A stretch of 64,000 bases of DNA from Siccirubricoccus deserti (GCF_014283215.1 NZ_JACOMF010000009.1:62001-126000), one strand, 5' to 3'. Shown: positions 46,653-55,426, counted from the stretch's first letter. Program-made: numbers and translations. Notes: a model not told the origin generated them from the letters alone.

Positions 46653-48443
46653 ATGGCCGGTTCCGACCAGACGAAGAAGAGTTTCAAGCTCCGCAGCCAG
46701 CGCTGGTTCGATGATCCGGAAGACCCGGGCATGACCGCGCTCTATGTCGAGCGCTTCCTGAATTTCGGGATGACCCGGGGCGAGCTGCAGTCGGGCAAGC
46801 CGATCATCGGCATCGCCCAGACCGGCAGCGACATCGCCCCCTGCAACCGCCACCACATCGCCCTGGCGGATCGGGTGAAGGCCGGCATCCGCGACGCCGG
46901 CGGCATTCCGCTGGAATTCCCCATCCATCCGATCCAGGAGACGGGGAAGCGGCCGACCGCGGCGCTCGACCGCAACCTGGCCTATCTTTCGCTGGTCGAG
47001 GTGCTGCACGGCTACCCGATCGACGGCGTGGTGCTGACCACCGGCTGCGACAAGACCACCCCCGCCTGCCTGATGGGCGCGGCGACGATGAACATCCCGG
47101 CCATCGTGCTCTCCGGCGGGCCGATGCTGGACGGGCATTTCGGCGGCAGGCTCACCGGCAGCGGCACCATCGTCTGGGAAGCCCGCAAGATGCTGGCCGA
47201 GGGCAAGCTGGACTACAACGGCTTCATGGAGCTGGTGGCCAGCAGCAGCACCAGCGTCGGCCATTGCAACACCATGGGCACGGCGCTGTCGATGAACGCG
47301 CTCGCTGAGGCGCTGGGGATGTCGCTGCCCGGCTGCGCCGCCATCCCTGGCCCCTATCGGGAACGCGGGCAGATGGCGCATGCGACCGGCATGCGCATCG
47401 TCGATATGGTGCGGGAGAACCTGCGGCCTTCGGACATCATGACGCGCGCCGCCTTCGAGAACGCGATCGTCGCCGCCAGCGCCATCGGCGCCAGCACCAA
47501 CTGCCCGCCGCACATCATCGCCATCGCCCGCCACATGGGCGTGGAGCTGAAGATCGAGGAGTGGGACAGCATCGGCCATGACATCCCGCTGCTGGTCGAT
47601 TGCCAGCCGGCCGGCCGGTTCCTGGGGGAGGCCTTCCATCGCGCCGGCGGCGTGCCAGCGGTCATGCGGGAGCTGCTGTTCGCCGGCAAGATCCACGGCG
47701 ATGCCATGACCGTCACCGGCCGCAGCATGGCCGCGAATGTCGAGGCGCTGCCGGAGCCGAACCGCGAGGTGATCCGCGCCTATGGCACGCCGATGAAGCC
47801 GCATGGCGGCTTCGCCATCCTGTCTGGCAACATCTTTGATAATGCGGTGATGAAGGTTTCGGTCATCGACCAGAAATTCCGCGACCGCTTCCTCAGCAAC
47901 CCGCCTGGCATCTTCGAAGGCAAGGTCGTGGTCTTCGAGGGGCCGGAGGATTACCACGACCGGATCGAGGATCCCTCGCTCGGCATCGATGCGCATACCG
48001 TGCTGGTGATCCGCAACTGCGGCCCGGTCGGCTATCCCGGCAGCGCCGAGGTGGTGAACATGCAGCCACCGGCGGCGCTGATCCGCGCCGGCATCGACAG
48101 CCTGCCGACCATGGGCGACGGGCGGCAGAGCGGCACCTCCGCCAGCCCTTCCATCCTCAACGTCTCGCCCGAGGCGGCGGTGGGTGGCGGGCTTGCGCTG
48201 CTGAAATCCGGCGACCCGATCCGCATCGACCTCAACACCCGCAAGGTGGACGTCCTGATCCCGGAGGGGGAGCTGGCGGCGCGGCGCGCGGCCTGGAAGA
48301 AGCCGGACCTGCTGAACAGGACGCCCTGGGAGGAGATCCAGCGCAGCATGATCGGCCAGCTCGGGACCGGCGGCTGCCTGGAGCCGGCGACGCTCTACCT
48401 CAACATCCTGGAAAGCAGGGGCGAGAGCCGGCACAACCACTGA
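46653..48443 (+). CDS. IlvD/Edd family aldonate dehydratase (L-arabinonate/pentonate dehydratase type)
   Basis: A 596-residue Fe-S dehydratase. Three likely cluster cysteines are Cys64 (IAPCNRHH), Cys132 (TTGCDKTTPACL) and Cys205 (GHCNTMGT). The catalytic-Ser loop is GRQSGTSASPS, and the family ending is LGTGGCLEPATLYLNILESRG. The start LRSQRWFDDPEDPGMTALYV is characteristic of the sugar-acid branch rather than branched-chain IlvD. It would convert an aldonate to a 2-keto-3-deoxyaldonate. GGGGAG lies 8 bases before ATG 46653; an ATG at 46647 is the alternative. The downstream SDR and FAH-family genes suit the following steps. Confidence 0.9.
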   Translation: MAGSDQTKKSFKLRSQRWFDDPEDPGMTALYVERFLNFGMTRGELQSGKPIIGIAQTGSDIAPCNRHHIALADRVKAGIRDAGGIPLEFPIHPIQETGKRPTAALDRNLAYLSLVEVLHGYPIDGVVLTTGCDKTTPACLMGAATMNIPAIVLSGGPMLDGHFGGRLTGSGTIVWEARKMLAEGKLDYNGFMELVASSSTSVGHCNTMGTALSMNALAEALGMSLPGCAAIPGPYRERGQMAHATGMRIVDMVRENLRPSDIMTRAAFENAIVAASAIGASTNCPPHIIAIARHMGVELKIEEWDSIGHDIPLLVDCQPAGRFLGEAFHRAGGVPAVMRELLFAGKIHGDAMTVTGRSMAANVEALPEPNREVIRAYGTPMKPHGGFAILSGNIFDNAVMKVSVIDQKFRDRFLSNPPGIFEGKVVVFEGPEDYHDRIEDPSLGIDAHTVLVIRNCGPVGYPGSAEVVNMQPPAALIRAGIDSLPTMGDGRQSGTSASPSILNVSPEAAVGGGLALLKSGDPIRIDLNTRKVDVLIPEGELAARRAAWKKPDLLNRTPWEEIQRSMIGQLGTGGCLEPATLYLNILESRGESRHNH

Positions 48444-48471
48444 GCGCCGCTGGGCACCACCGGCCGGAACG

Positions 48472-48502
48472 CCCCGCAATACCGCTTCGCGGTTTTGCGG
48501 GG
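48472..48502 (+). terminator. Hairpin after the aldonate dehydratase gene
   Basis: A 14-bp stem (CCCCGCAATACCGC / GCGGTTTTGCGGGG) with one T-T mismatch and a 3-nt loop begins 28 bases after the stop codon. No T-run follows. The remaining 230 bases to the next gene show no further recognisable feature. Confidence 0.6.
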
Positions 48503-48736
48503 AGCCTCGATGATCCCTCGCAATTGGCGCTTTGGCACGCCTTCCGCGGCAAGGTTGCGCAAGGACGTCGACAAGCACCCGGCTTGATGGGCATGCCGAA
48601 GATCGCGTCCAGCGCCATCCGCCGGATGGATGGCACCCATCAATCCTTGGCATTGGCATGCCAGGGCGGAGATCCCTAATTTCCCGGCAAGTGACCGGCC
48701 CGAGGGCCGGTTTGCAGAGAAAACGAGGGACTTTCC

Positions 48737-49027
48737 ATGCCGCGCATCGCCCTGCTCGCCGCCGCGCTGCTGCTCGGCGCCAGCCCGGCTTTCGCCCAGC
48801 CCGCCGCCAGCGACGAGGCGGCGCGGACCCTGGAGCAGAACCGCCGCGCCGTCTTCTCCGCCCCGCCGGCCGCCGTCCCCGCGCGGCAGGCCAGCGACAT
48901 GCCGCCCGCCTCCCGGTCCGAGGTCGACCGCTCTCCCGCCGTGCGGCCCATGGTCGTCCACCCCAAGCCGGCACGCCCCACCGGCCTCGCCCTGGTGGAG
49001 GAGGCTAGCGGCGCCCTGGCCCGGTAG
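48737..49027 (+). CDS. Small exported protein of unknown function
   Basis: A 96-residue protein with a clear signal peptide (MPRIALLAAALLLGASPAFAQ). The mature 75 residues are Ala/Pro-rich and low in complexity, with no cysteine and no recognised domain. A purine-rich site (ACGAGGGA) precedes the ATG. It stands alone between the dehydratase and SDR genes. Confidence 0.65.
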   Translation: MPRIALLAAALLLGASPAFAQPAASDEAARTLEQNRRAVFSAPPAAVPARQASDMPPASRSEVDRSPAVRPMVVHPKPARPTGLALVEEASGALAR

Positions 49028-49220
49028 AGGGATCGCGGCGGGGCGGGGCCCGAGGCGTGAACCGCGCTGCGGACGACCGGCCATGGCGGTTGGCACCCGG
49101 ACCTGACCGCGAGCCGCCGTAGCCTCGTACCCTGGCGGCCTGAAGCTGCTCTGGCGGCGGCAGTTGACGCCGCCGTCGCCGCCGTGATCATGGCAGCCTG
49201 AGGGATGGGAATCAGGCACC

Positions 49221-49970
49221 ATGGCCGGCAGGCTTGCAGGCAAGCGATGCTTCGTGACGGCAGCGGGGCAGGGTATCGGCCGCGCCAGCGCGCTGGCCTT
49301 CGCCGCCGAGGGCGGCAGCGTCCTCGCCACCGACCGCGATGCGGCCAAGCTCGAAGGGCTGGCGGCGCAGGGCATCGAGACCGCCGCACTGGACGTGCTG
49401 GATGACGCGGCGGTGGCCGCGGCGATCGCCGCGGCCGGGCCGCTCGACGTGCTGTTCAACTGCGCCGGCTTCGTCCACCAGAACACCGTCGAGAGCTGCA
49501 CCGATGCGGAATGGGATTTCGCCTTCGGGCTGAACGTCCGCAGCATGTGGCAGACCATCCGCGCCACGCTGCCAGGCATGATCGCCCGCGGCGGCGGCAG
49601 CATCGTCAACATGTCCTCCGCCTGCTCCAGCGTGAAGGGTGCGCCGAACCGCTTCCTCTACGGCACCACCAAGGCGGCGGTGATCGGGATGACGAAATCC
49701 GTCGCCACCGAATACGTGACCCGCGGCATCCGCTGCAATTGCCTCTGCCCCGGCACGGTGGACACGCCCTCGCTGGAGGAGCGCATCGCCGCCAACGCCG
49801 CCGCGGCGGGTGGGCTGGACCAGGCGCGCGCCGCCTTCGTCGCCCGCCAGGCGATGGGACGCCTGGCCACCGCCGAGGAGATGGCGGCGCTGGTCGTCTA
49901 TCTCGCCGCGCCCGATAGCACTTTCGTCACCGGCCAGGCCATCGTCATCGACGGCGGCTGGACCTTGTAG
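49221..49970 (+). CDS. SDR dehydrogenase, 2-keto-3-deoxyaldonate dehydrogenase-like
   Basis: A 249-residue classical SDR: TAAGQGIG (cofactor), FNCAGF, NMSSACSSVKGAPNR (Ser), YGTTK (Tyr-Lys), then IRCNCLCPGTVDTPS and TGQAIVIDGG. The segment RFLYGTTKAAVIGMTKSVA is characteristic of the DHRS6-like subgroup, which includes bacterial 2-keto-3-deoxy-L-fuconate and pentonate 4-dehydrogenases. It would oxidise C4 of the product of the upstream IlvD/Edd enzyme. The FAH-family gene follows 69 bases later in the same direction, so the pair is probably one unit. Confidence 0.88.
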   Translation: MAGRLAGKRCFVTAAGQGIGRASALAFAAEGGSVLATDRDAAKLEGLAAQGIETAALDVLDDAAVAAAIAAAGPLDVLFNCAGFVHQNTVESCTDAEWDFAFGLNVRSMWQTIRATLPGMIARGGGSIVNMSSACSSVKGAPNRFLYGTTKAAVIGMTKSVATEYVTRGIRCNCLCPGTVDTPSLEERIAANAAAAGGLDQARAAFVARQAMGRLATAEEMAALVVYLAAPDSTFVTGQAIVIDGGWTL

Positions 49971-50039
49971 TTTTCGCGCCGGCCCGGAGCCGCCATACCG
50001 ACTCTTCGTGCCGGCACGCCTTTCTCAGGAGACCCACCC

Positions 50040-50891
50040 ATGAAGCTGCTGCGCTACGGCCCCGTGGGCCAGGAGAAACCGGGGCTGCTCGACGCCTCCG
50101 GCACCATCCGCGACCTGTCGGGCGTGATCCCCGACCTGGCCGGCGCGGCGCTTTCCGCCGCCGGGCTGGCGAAGCTCGCCGCGCTCGATCCTGGCTCGCT
50201 GCCGGCAGTGCCGGGCTCGCCGCGGCTCGGGCCGCCGACCTCGGGGATGAAGAACCTCATCTGCATCGGCCTGAACTACGCCGACCACGCGGCCGAGACC
50301 GGCTCGCCGGTGCCGAAGGAGCCGATCGTCTTCCTCAAGTCGCTCGGCGCGCTCTGCGGCGCGAATGACGACGTGATCATCCCGAAGAACAGCGTGAAGA
50401 CCGACTGGGAGGTCGAGCTCTGCATCATCATCGGGACCAAGGCGAAATGCGTCTCCGAGGCCGAGGCGCTGGAGCATGTCGCCGGCTATGCGGTGGGCAA
50501 TGATGTCTCCGAGCGCGAGTGGCAGATCGAGCGCGGCGGCGCCTGGGACAAGGGCAAGGGCTGCGACACCTTCGGCCCGGTCGGCCCCTGGCTGGTGACG
50601 AAGGACGAGATCCCCGATCCGCAGAACCTGTCGATGTACTGCGACGTCGATGGCGTGCGGATGCAGGACGGCTCGACCCGCACCATGATCTTCGGGGTGA
50701 AGACGCTGGTCAGCTACGTCTCGCACATGATCACCCTGCATCCGGGCGACGTGATCTTCACCGGCACGCCGCCGGGTGTCGGCCTCGGCAAGAAGCCGGC
50801 GCCGATCTTCCTGAAGGCGGGCCAGGTGATGAAGCTCGGCATCCAGGGGCTGGGCGAGCAGACCCAGAAGACGGTGGCCTACGAAAGCTGA
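50040..50891 (+). CDS. Fumarylacetoacetate hydrolase family protein (2,4-diketo-3-deoxyaldonate hydrolase-like)
   Basis: A 283-residue FAH-fold hydrolase. Metal ligands lie in DWEVELCIIIG (ExE) and in the downstream GYAVGNDVSEREWQ region. The closing motif FTGTPPGVGLG and NLICIGLNYADHAAE are standard. Members of this branch include ureidoglycolate-lyase-like proteins and hydrolases splitting 2,4-diketo-3-deoxy sugar acids into pyruvate plus lactate or glycolate. The adjoining dehydrogenase and nearby aldonate dehydratase favour the latter function. Confidence 0.9.
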   Translation: MKLLRYGPVGQEKPGLLDASGTIRDLSGVIPDLAGAALSAAGLAKLAALDPGSLPAVPGSPRLGPPTSGMKNLICIGLNYADHAAETGSPVPKEPIVFLKSLGALCGANDDVIIPKNSVKTDWEVELCIIIGTKAKCVSEAEALEHVAGYAVGNDVSEREWQIERGGAWDKGKGCDTFGPVGPWLVTKDEIPDPQNLSMYCDVDGVRMQDGSTRTMIFGVKTLVSYVSHMITLHPGDVIFTGTPPGVGLGKKPAPIFLKAGQVMKLGIQGLGEQTQKTVAYES

Positions 50892-50994
50892 GCAACCACC
50901 GCGTGGGCCGGGCGGAGCGCCGCCCGGCTTGGCGGAGTTTTGCCGTGCCGTCGGCGTCCCGGCTGTTCTAGGCTTCCTCCGGGAGGCCAAATCC

Positions 50995-51543
50995 ATGTTC
51001 GACCTGGACCGCTTCATCGAGGAGTGCCGCGCTGCCCTTGCGGAGGGCGAGGGCGGCCAGCGCCCCATCCGGGAACTCACCACCCGGGCGGTCCGCGACC
51101 CCGGCGCGGTGCTGGCGGGGCTGGGTGAGCCGCAGTGCGGCGGGCTGAACGTGCTGCACCGCTCGCCGGAGCTCACCGTGCTGAACGTCGTCTGGGCGCC
51201 GCGGATGACGCTGATGCCGCACAACCATGGCATGTGGGCGGTCATCGGCGTCTATACCGGCGGCGAGGACAACATCTTCTGGCGCCGCCTGCCGGACAGC
51301 CCCGCCGGCGCGGTGGAGGCGGCGGGGGCGCGGTCGCTGCGGGCCGGCGACTGCACGGTGCTCGGCCGCGACATCATCCATTCCGTGACGAACCCGCTGA
51401 GCCGGCTGACCGGGGCGATCCATGTCTACGGCGGCGATTTCTTCGCCGCCGGCCGCAGCGAGTGGGATGCCGAGACGCTGAGCGAGCAGCCCTACGATCT
51501 GGAGAAGGCGAGGCGGATGTTCGCGGAGGCGAATGCCGGCTGA
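50995..51543 (+). CDS. Cysteine dioxygenase-like cupin
   Basis: A 182-residue cupin. The metal-binding histidines are His77 and His79 (MPHNHGMWAVIGVYTGGED) and His129 (GRDIIHSVTN), as in cysteine and 3-mercaptopropionate dioxygenases, which add O2 to a thiol. The Cys-Tyr crosslink position of mammalian enzymes is not obvious. GGGAGG precedes ATG 50995. It follows the FAH-family gene by 103 bases, so shared transcription is possible. A thiol substrate is not certain; related cupins act on other compounds. Confidence 0.82.
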   Translation: MFDLDRFIEECRAALAEGEGGQRPIRELTTRAVRDPGAVLAGLGEPQCGGLNVLHRSPELTVLNVVWAPRMTLMPHNHGMWAVIGVYTGGEDNIFWRRLPDSPAGAVEAAGARSLRAGDCTVLGRDIIHSVTNPLSRLTGAIHVYGGDFFAAGRSEWDAETLSEQPYDLEKARRMFAEANAG

Positions 51544-51559
51544 GGCACCGTGCGGAGCC

Positions 51560-51935
51560 TCAGAATTTGGCGCTGAACGGCGGCTGCTTGCCGCGCTCCA
51601 TCACCACCTGCCGCAGGCGCCGCAGCAGGTGGCGCTTCGCCCCGGTCTGCCGCTGGCCGCTGTTCACCATGACCGCAGCCCCAGTCAGGCGGAAGCCGGC
51701 GTCCGGCTTGCGCTGGATCTGCCCTCCGGCTCCGCGAGGGTAATGCGAGCCATGACCAAGGGCTCCACGAGGTGTCAATTCCCGGAATGCCGGCGGCTTC
51801 CTGGTCGAACTCGACTACCGCGCCACCGACCAGGATGGGCAGTGGCCCTCCGGCCTGCTTCAGCATCGCGCAGGCGCGTGCCAGAAGTTCGAGTGCAGTG
51901 ACGAATTCCACCTGATAAGGCAGCGCCTCCGTCAC
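51560..51935 (-). pseudogene. Frameshifted remnant of a small nucleotidyltransferase-like gene
   Basis: The frame opens with a GTG at 51935 overlapping the stop of the UxaA-like gene (GTGA). It reads VEFVTALELLARACAMLKQ, then LPILVGGAVVEFD, which resembles the start of small nucleotidyltransferase-fold proteins. After about residue 60 the frame becomes Arg/Pro/Ala-rich and unprotein-like. A second minus-strand frame (51560-51778) carries the more natural ending LRRLRQVVMERGKQPPFSAKF. A frameshift plus decay explains both. The region has no plus-strand gene that looks real. Confidence 0.4.
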
Positions 51936-53464
51936 ATCGTCGCGCCAAGCACCCAGGGCGCGAATTCCGCCGCGCCGAAATCGAAGCTCTCGCTCTTGGT
52001 CCGCTGGCCGCTCGCTGTCGCCAGCATCTGCCGGAAGATCCGCTCGCCCACCTGCTGCACGCTCTCCTCGCCGGTGAGGATGGTGCCGCAGTTGATGTCC
52101 ATGTCGTCCTCCATCCGCTCATACATCGGCGTGTTGGTCGCCAGCTTGAGGGAGGGGGTCGGCTTGCAGCCGAAGACGCTGCCGCGACCGGTGGTGAAGC
52201 ACAGCAGGTTGGCGCCGCCCGCCACCTGGCCGGTCGCCCCCACCGGGTCGTAGCCCGGCGTGTCCATGAAGACGAAGCCCTTGGCGGTGACGGGCTCCGC
52301 ATAGCGCACCACATCCACCAGGTTGGTGGTGCCCGCCTTGGCCATGGCGCCGAGCGACTTCTCCAGGATGGTGGTCAGCCCGCCGAGCTTGTTGCCCGGA
52401 GACGGGTTGGCATTCATCTCGGCACCCTCGCGCTCGCAATAGGCTTCCCACCAGCGCATCACATCGACCAGCTTCTGGCCGACCTCGCGGGAGACCGCGC
52501 GGCGGGTCAGCAGATGCTCAGCGCCATAGGTCTCGGGAGATTCGGAGAGGATCACCGTGCCGCCGTGCCGCACCACCAGATCGCTCGCCGCGCCCAGCGC
52601 CGGGTTGGCGGTGATGCCGGAATAGCCGTCCGAGCCGCCGCATTGCAGGGCGACGCAAAGCTCGCTCGCCGGCACCGTCTTGCGCCGCACCTTATTGGCG
52701 TCGGCCAGCACCTCGCGCACGAAGTCGATGCCGGCGGCGACGGTCTTCCGCGTGCCGCCCATCTCCTGGATGTCCATGTTGCGCAGCCGTCCGGACAGCC
52801 GCTGCTCATCCAGCAGCCCGCCGATCTGGTTCACCTCGCAGCCGAGGCCGATGGCGATGACGTTGCTGAAATTCGCATGCCGGGCGAAGCCGCCGAGGGT
52901 CCGCCGCAGCAGCCGCAGCGGCTCGCCCTCGGTCATGCCGCAGCCGGTCTTATGGGTCAGCGCCACCACGCCATCCACATTGGGCCATTCGGCCAGCGGA
53001 TCGTCGCCGGTGATCGGATTGCGGCGGAAGGCCTGGGCGATCAGCTCCGCCACATGCGCCGAGCAATTCACGCTGGTGACGATGCCGATGTAGTTGCGCG
53101 TGGCGACACGGCCATCGGCGCGGCGGATGCCCTCGAAGGTGGCTGGCTCGGCGACCGGCTCGGTGGGCCGCGCATCGACGCCCCAGGCGTAGTCGCGGGA
53201 GAAGTCGCCCATCGCCAGGTTATGCGTGTGCACCCATTGGCCGGGCGAGATGGCCTCCGTGGCGAAGCCGATGATCTGGCCGTAGCGGCGCACCGGCTCG
53301 CCCTGCGCATGCGCCACCACCGCCACCTTGTGCCCGGCCGGGATGCGCGCCGTGGCCAACACCTTCGGCGCCACCGGCGTGCCCGGCGGCAAGACCTGGC
53401 GGGCAATGACCACGCCATCCTCCGGGTGCAGTCGGATCACGGGCGGCTGGGTGATGGCGTCCAT
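51932..53464 (-). CDS. Altronate dehydratase (UxaA/GarD) family protein
   Basis: A 510-residue protein with an N-terminal SAF domain (about residues 1-95, containing GVVIARQVLPPGTPV and NLAMGDFSRDY) and a C-terminal altronate/galactarate dehydratase domain. The latter has VATRNYIGIVTSVNCSAHVA, THKTGCGM, GLGCEVNQ, LQCGGSDGYSGITANP and DTPGYDPVGATGQVAGGANL. Family enzymes dehydrate hexonates such as D-altronate using iron. It lies on the strand opposite to the aldonate dehydratase cluster but in the same neighbourhood. It might act on a related sugar acid. Confidence 0.9.
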   Translation of the reverse strand: MDAITQPPVIRLHPEDGVVIARQVLPPGTPVAPKVLATARIPAGHKVAVVAHAQGEPVRRYGQIIGFATEAISPGQWVHTHNLAMGDFSRDYAWGVDARPTEPVAEPATFEGIRRADGRVATRNYIGIVTSVNCSAHVAELIAQAFRRNPITGDDPLAEWPNVDGVVALTHKTGCGMTEGEPLRLLRRTLGGFARHANFSNVIAIGLGCEVNQIGGLLDEQRLSGRLRNMDIQEMGGTRKTVAAGIDFVREVLADANKVRRKTVPASELCVALQCGGSDGYSGITANPALGAASDLVVRHGGTVILSESPETYGAEHLLTRRAVSREVGQKLVDVMRWWEAYCEREGAEMNANPSPGNKLGGLTTILEKSLGAMAKAGTTNLVDVVRYAEPVTAKGFVFMDTPGYDPVGATGQVAGGANLLCFTTGRGSVFGCKPTPSLKLATNTPMYERMEDDMDINCGTILTGEESVQQVGERIFRQMLATASGQRTKSESFDFGAAEFAPWVLGATM

Positions 53465-53525
53465 CGGGGTTCTCCCTGTCCGGCGGCATCCTAATCGGTT
53501 CCAGCCCCGCCGCGAGCCCCTGGAA

Positions 53526-53870
53526 TCAGCGCTCCGCGGTGAACAGCCGTGCCGCCGCCCAGCTCACGATGGAGACGGCGATGGCGCCGAACAGCGCCGA
53601 CCAGAAGCCCTCCACCCGGAAGCCCGGCAGCAGCAGCGCGGTCAGCCCGAGCATCGCCGCATTCACCACCAGCAGGAACAGCCCGAGGGTCACCAGGGTC
53701 AGCGGCAGTGACAGGATCACCGCCACCGGACGCACCACCGCATTCACCACCCCGAAGACCAGCGCCGCCAGCAGCAGGGTGCCGAAGCCACGCACCTCGA
53801 GGCCCGGCACCAGCTCCGTGGCGATCCAGAGCGCGAAAGCGTTGATGAACAGCCGTGCCAGAAACCCCAT
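53526..53870 (-). CDS. Phage holin family (PF04020-like) small membrane protein
   Basis: A 114-residue protein with four hydrophobic segments. FINAFALWIATELVPGLEV, LLLAALVFGVVNAVVRPV, LPLTLVTLGLFLLVVNA and LFGAIAVSIVSWAAARLF match the four-helix family named after a mycobacterial phage holin superfamily. In bacteria these proteins are chromosomal and of unknown function; nothing here suggests a phage. The start at 53870 gives MGFLARLFINAFAL, and longer frames overlap the divergent transporter. Confidence 0.88.
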   Translation of the reverse strand: MGFLARLFINAFALWIATELVPGLEVRGFGTLLLAALVFGVVNAVVRPVAVILSLPLTLVTLGLFLLVVNAAMLGLTALLLPGFRVEGFWSALFGAIAVSIVSWAAARLFTAER

Positions 53871-53935
53871 CCGTTCCCCTCCGCAATACCGCCGTGTCAC
53901 CATACTCTGCCGCTTCCGTCCGGGAGCTGCATGAA

Positions 53936-54808
53936 TTGTCGCCGAACCGCGCCACCCTCGCCGGCTGCGTCGCGCTGGCACTCTGGGCTTTTCTCGCCCC
54001 GCTGGCCCGGCTTGCCCAGCCACTGCCGCCGCTGCTGATCACCGCCCTCGGCTTCGCCGCGGGCGGACTGCTCGGACTGGCGGTGGTGGTGGCGCGCGGG
54101 CGGCTCGGGGCGCTGCGCCAGGATGCGCTGGCCTGGGCCCACGGCGTCGGCGGGCTGGCGGGCTTCCACGCCCTCTATTTCGCTGCCCTCGCCCTGGCGC
54201 CGCCGGTCGAGGCCAATCTGCTGAACTACACCTGGCCACTGCTGATCGTGTTGCTCTCGGCGCCGCTGCGCGGGCTGACGCTCGGGCCGCAACGGCTGGC
54301 GGGGGTGATGTTGGGGGCGGCGGGGGCGGCGCTGCTGCTCGGCGGCGGCGCCCGCTTTCCGGCGGAGGCAATGGCCGGCTTCGCCTGCGCCCTGGCGGCG
54401 GCGCTGACCTGGGCGCTGTATTCGGTGCTCTCCGCCCGCTTCACGAGGGTGCCGACCGAGGCGGTGGCCGGGTTCTGCCTGGTCTCCGCCCTGCTCGCCG
54501 GGCTTGGCCATTGGGCACTGGAGCCGGCCGCCACGCTGACGGCGCGCCACTGGCTGGCGGTGGCGCTGCTGGGCGCGGGGCCGATGGGGGCGGCCTTCTT
54601 CTTTTGGGATATCGGCATGAAGCGCGGCGACCCCAGGCTGCTGGGAACCCTGGGATATGCGACGCCGGTTGTCTCCACGCTGCTGCTCGTGGCCATGGGT
54701 GAGGGACGGCTGAGTTGGCAGGTGCTGGCGGCGACGGCGCTGGTGGCGGGCGGCGGGCTGCTGGCGGCGCTGGCCGGTGGCGGCGCATCTGCCGAACCAT
54801 CGAAATAG
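53936..54808 (+). CDS. EamA/DMT family transporter
   Basis: A membrane protein with about ten helices in two EamA halves: GCVALALWAFLAPLARLA at the start, ANLLNYTWPLLIVLLSA ending the first half, and ALTWALYSVLSARF beginning the second. The TTG at 53936 follows GGGAG at a good distance and gives 290 residues. A GTG at 53894 in the same frame is possible but has no visible ribosome binding site. DMT proteins export amino acids or metabolites; the substrate is unknown. Confidence 0.88.
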   Translation: MSPNRATLAGCVALALWAFLAPLARLAQPLPPLLITALGFAAGGLLGLAVVVARGRLGALRQDALAWAHGVGGLAGFHALYFAALALAPPVEANLLNYTWPLLIVLLSAPLRGLTLGPQRLAGVMLGAAGAALLLGGGARFPAEAMAGFACALAAALTWALYSVLSARFTRVPTEAVAGFCLVSALLAGLGHWALEPAATLTARHWLAVALLGAGPMGAAFFFWDIGMKRGDPRLLGTLGYATPVVSTLLLVAMGEGRLSWQVLAATALVAGGGLLAALAGGGASAEPSK

Positions 54809-54857
54809 CGATATTTTGTACCATTTTTTTAACAATTCGGAATAATTTTGCGCATTT
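54805..54857 (+). promoter_or_regulatory. AT-rich probable promoter region
   Basis: A short island far richer in A+T than anything around it. AATAAT near 54840 could be a -10 box and TTGTAC at 54815 a -35 box, with a longer-than-ideal 19-base spacing. This is a suggestion from composition rather than a clear consensus match. Confidence 0.35.
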
Positions 54858-55394
54858 GTGAATGAAGAGCAATCGGGTATCACAGCGTCCGGCTTCGCTG
54901 TGAAAGACCTTCGCCTGTCCTCCACCCCACCCGATGAGCTGCCCGCGCCCGGCAGGGGTCGCTTCGACATCCTGCCGCTGCCCGCCGATCGGCTGTTGCT
55001 GCTACGCTATCTTGGCGAGGTGAGAACCGATCAGGTGATGGACCTCCTGGGCGCCGCGTTGCGCGAGCAGCCGGAGATCGCCACCTGGGGTGTTGTCAGC
55101 GACCTGCGCCGCCACATCGGGCATCTGCCGGCGGCGGGGCTCAACGCCATCAGCGCATTGCGCCGCAACGCCTGGCCGGACCCGCCGCCGGCACGGGAGG
55201 TGCTGCTGTCCTTCGACCCCGGCATGATCTTCATCGCCCGCTACCTGGACCACCTGCTGCCGCACATCGCCCACAGCGTCGGCACCGACCCTGCGGCAGC
55301 CTGCCGGCTGGTGATGGGACCCAGCCGGGCGGTGCCGGAGGCGGCGCTGAAATTCCTGGCGACCGGCGCACCCTCCGGCACTGGCCACGGCTGA
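54858..55394 (+). CDS. Hypothetical protein behind an AT-rich leader
   Basis: A 178-residue soluble protein with no recognised family. The best-ordered part is FDILPLPADRLLLLRYLGEV, then TWGVVSDLRRHIGHLPAAGLNAISAL and EVLLSFDPGMIFIARYLDHLLPHIAH. This reads as an alpha/beta domain like those that adjust single-domain signalling proteins, but that is only an impression. GTG 54858 is the first start in frame. The 50 bases before it are strikingly AT-rich (GATATTTTG, TTTTTTTAACAATT, AATAATTTTG), a probable promoter. A strong hairpin follows the stop. Confidence 0.75.
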   Translation: MNEEQSGITASGFAVKDLRLSSTPPDELPAPGRGRFDILPLPADRLLLLRYLGEVRTDQVMDLLGAALREQPEIATWGVVSDLRRHIGHLPAAGLNAISALRRNAWPDPPPAREVLLSFDPGMIFIARYLDHLLPHIAHSVGTDPAAACRLVMGPSRAVPEAALKFLATGAPSGTGHG

Positions 55395-55400
55395 TGCAGC

Positions 55401-55426
55401 GGCCTGAACCCCTGCAGGTTCAGGCC
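55401..55426 (+). terminator. Hairpin terminator of the hypothetical gene
   Basis: A perfect 10-bp stem (GGCCTGAACC / GGTTCAGGCC) with a 6-nt loop begins 6 bases after the stop codon. It may also act on the converging nitroreductase transcript. Confidence 0.65.

Noticed and set aside
53526..53870. Holin-like gene as evidence of a prophage
   Set aside because: The family is a common chromosomal membrane protein and no other phage gene is present.
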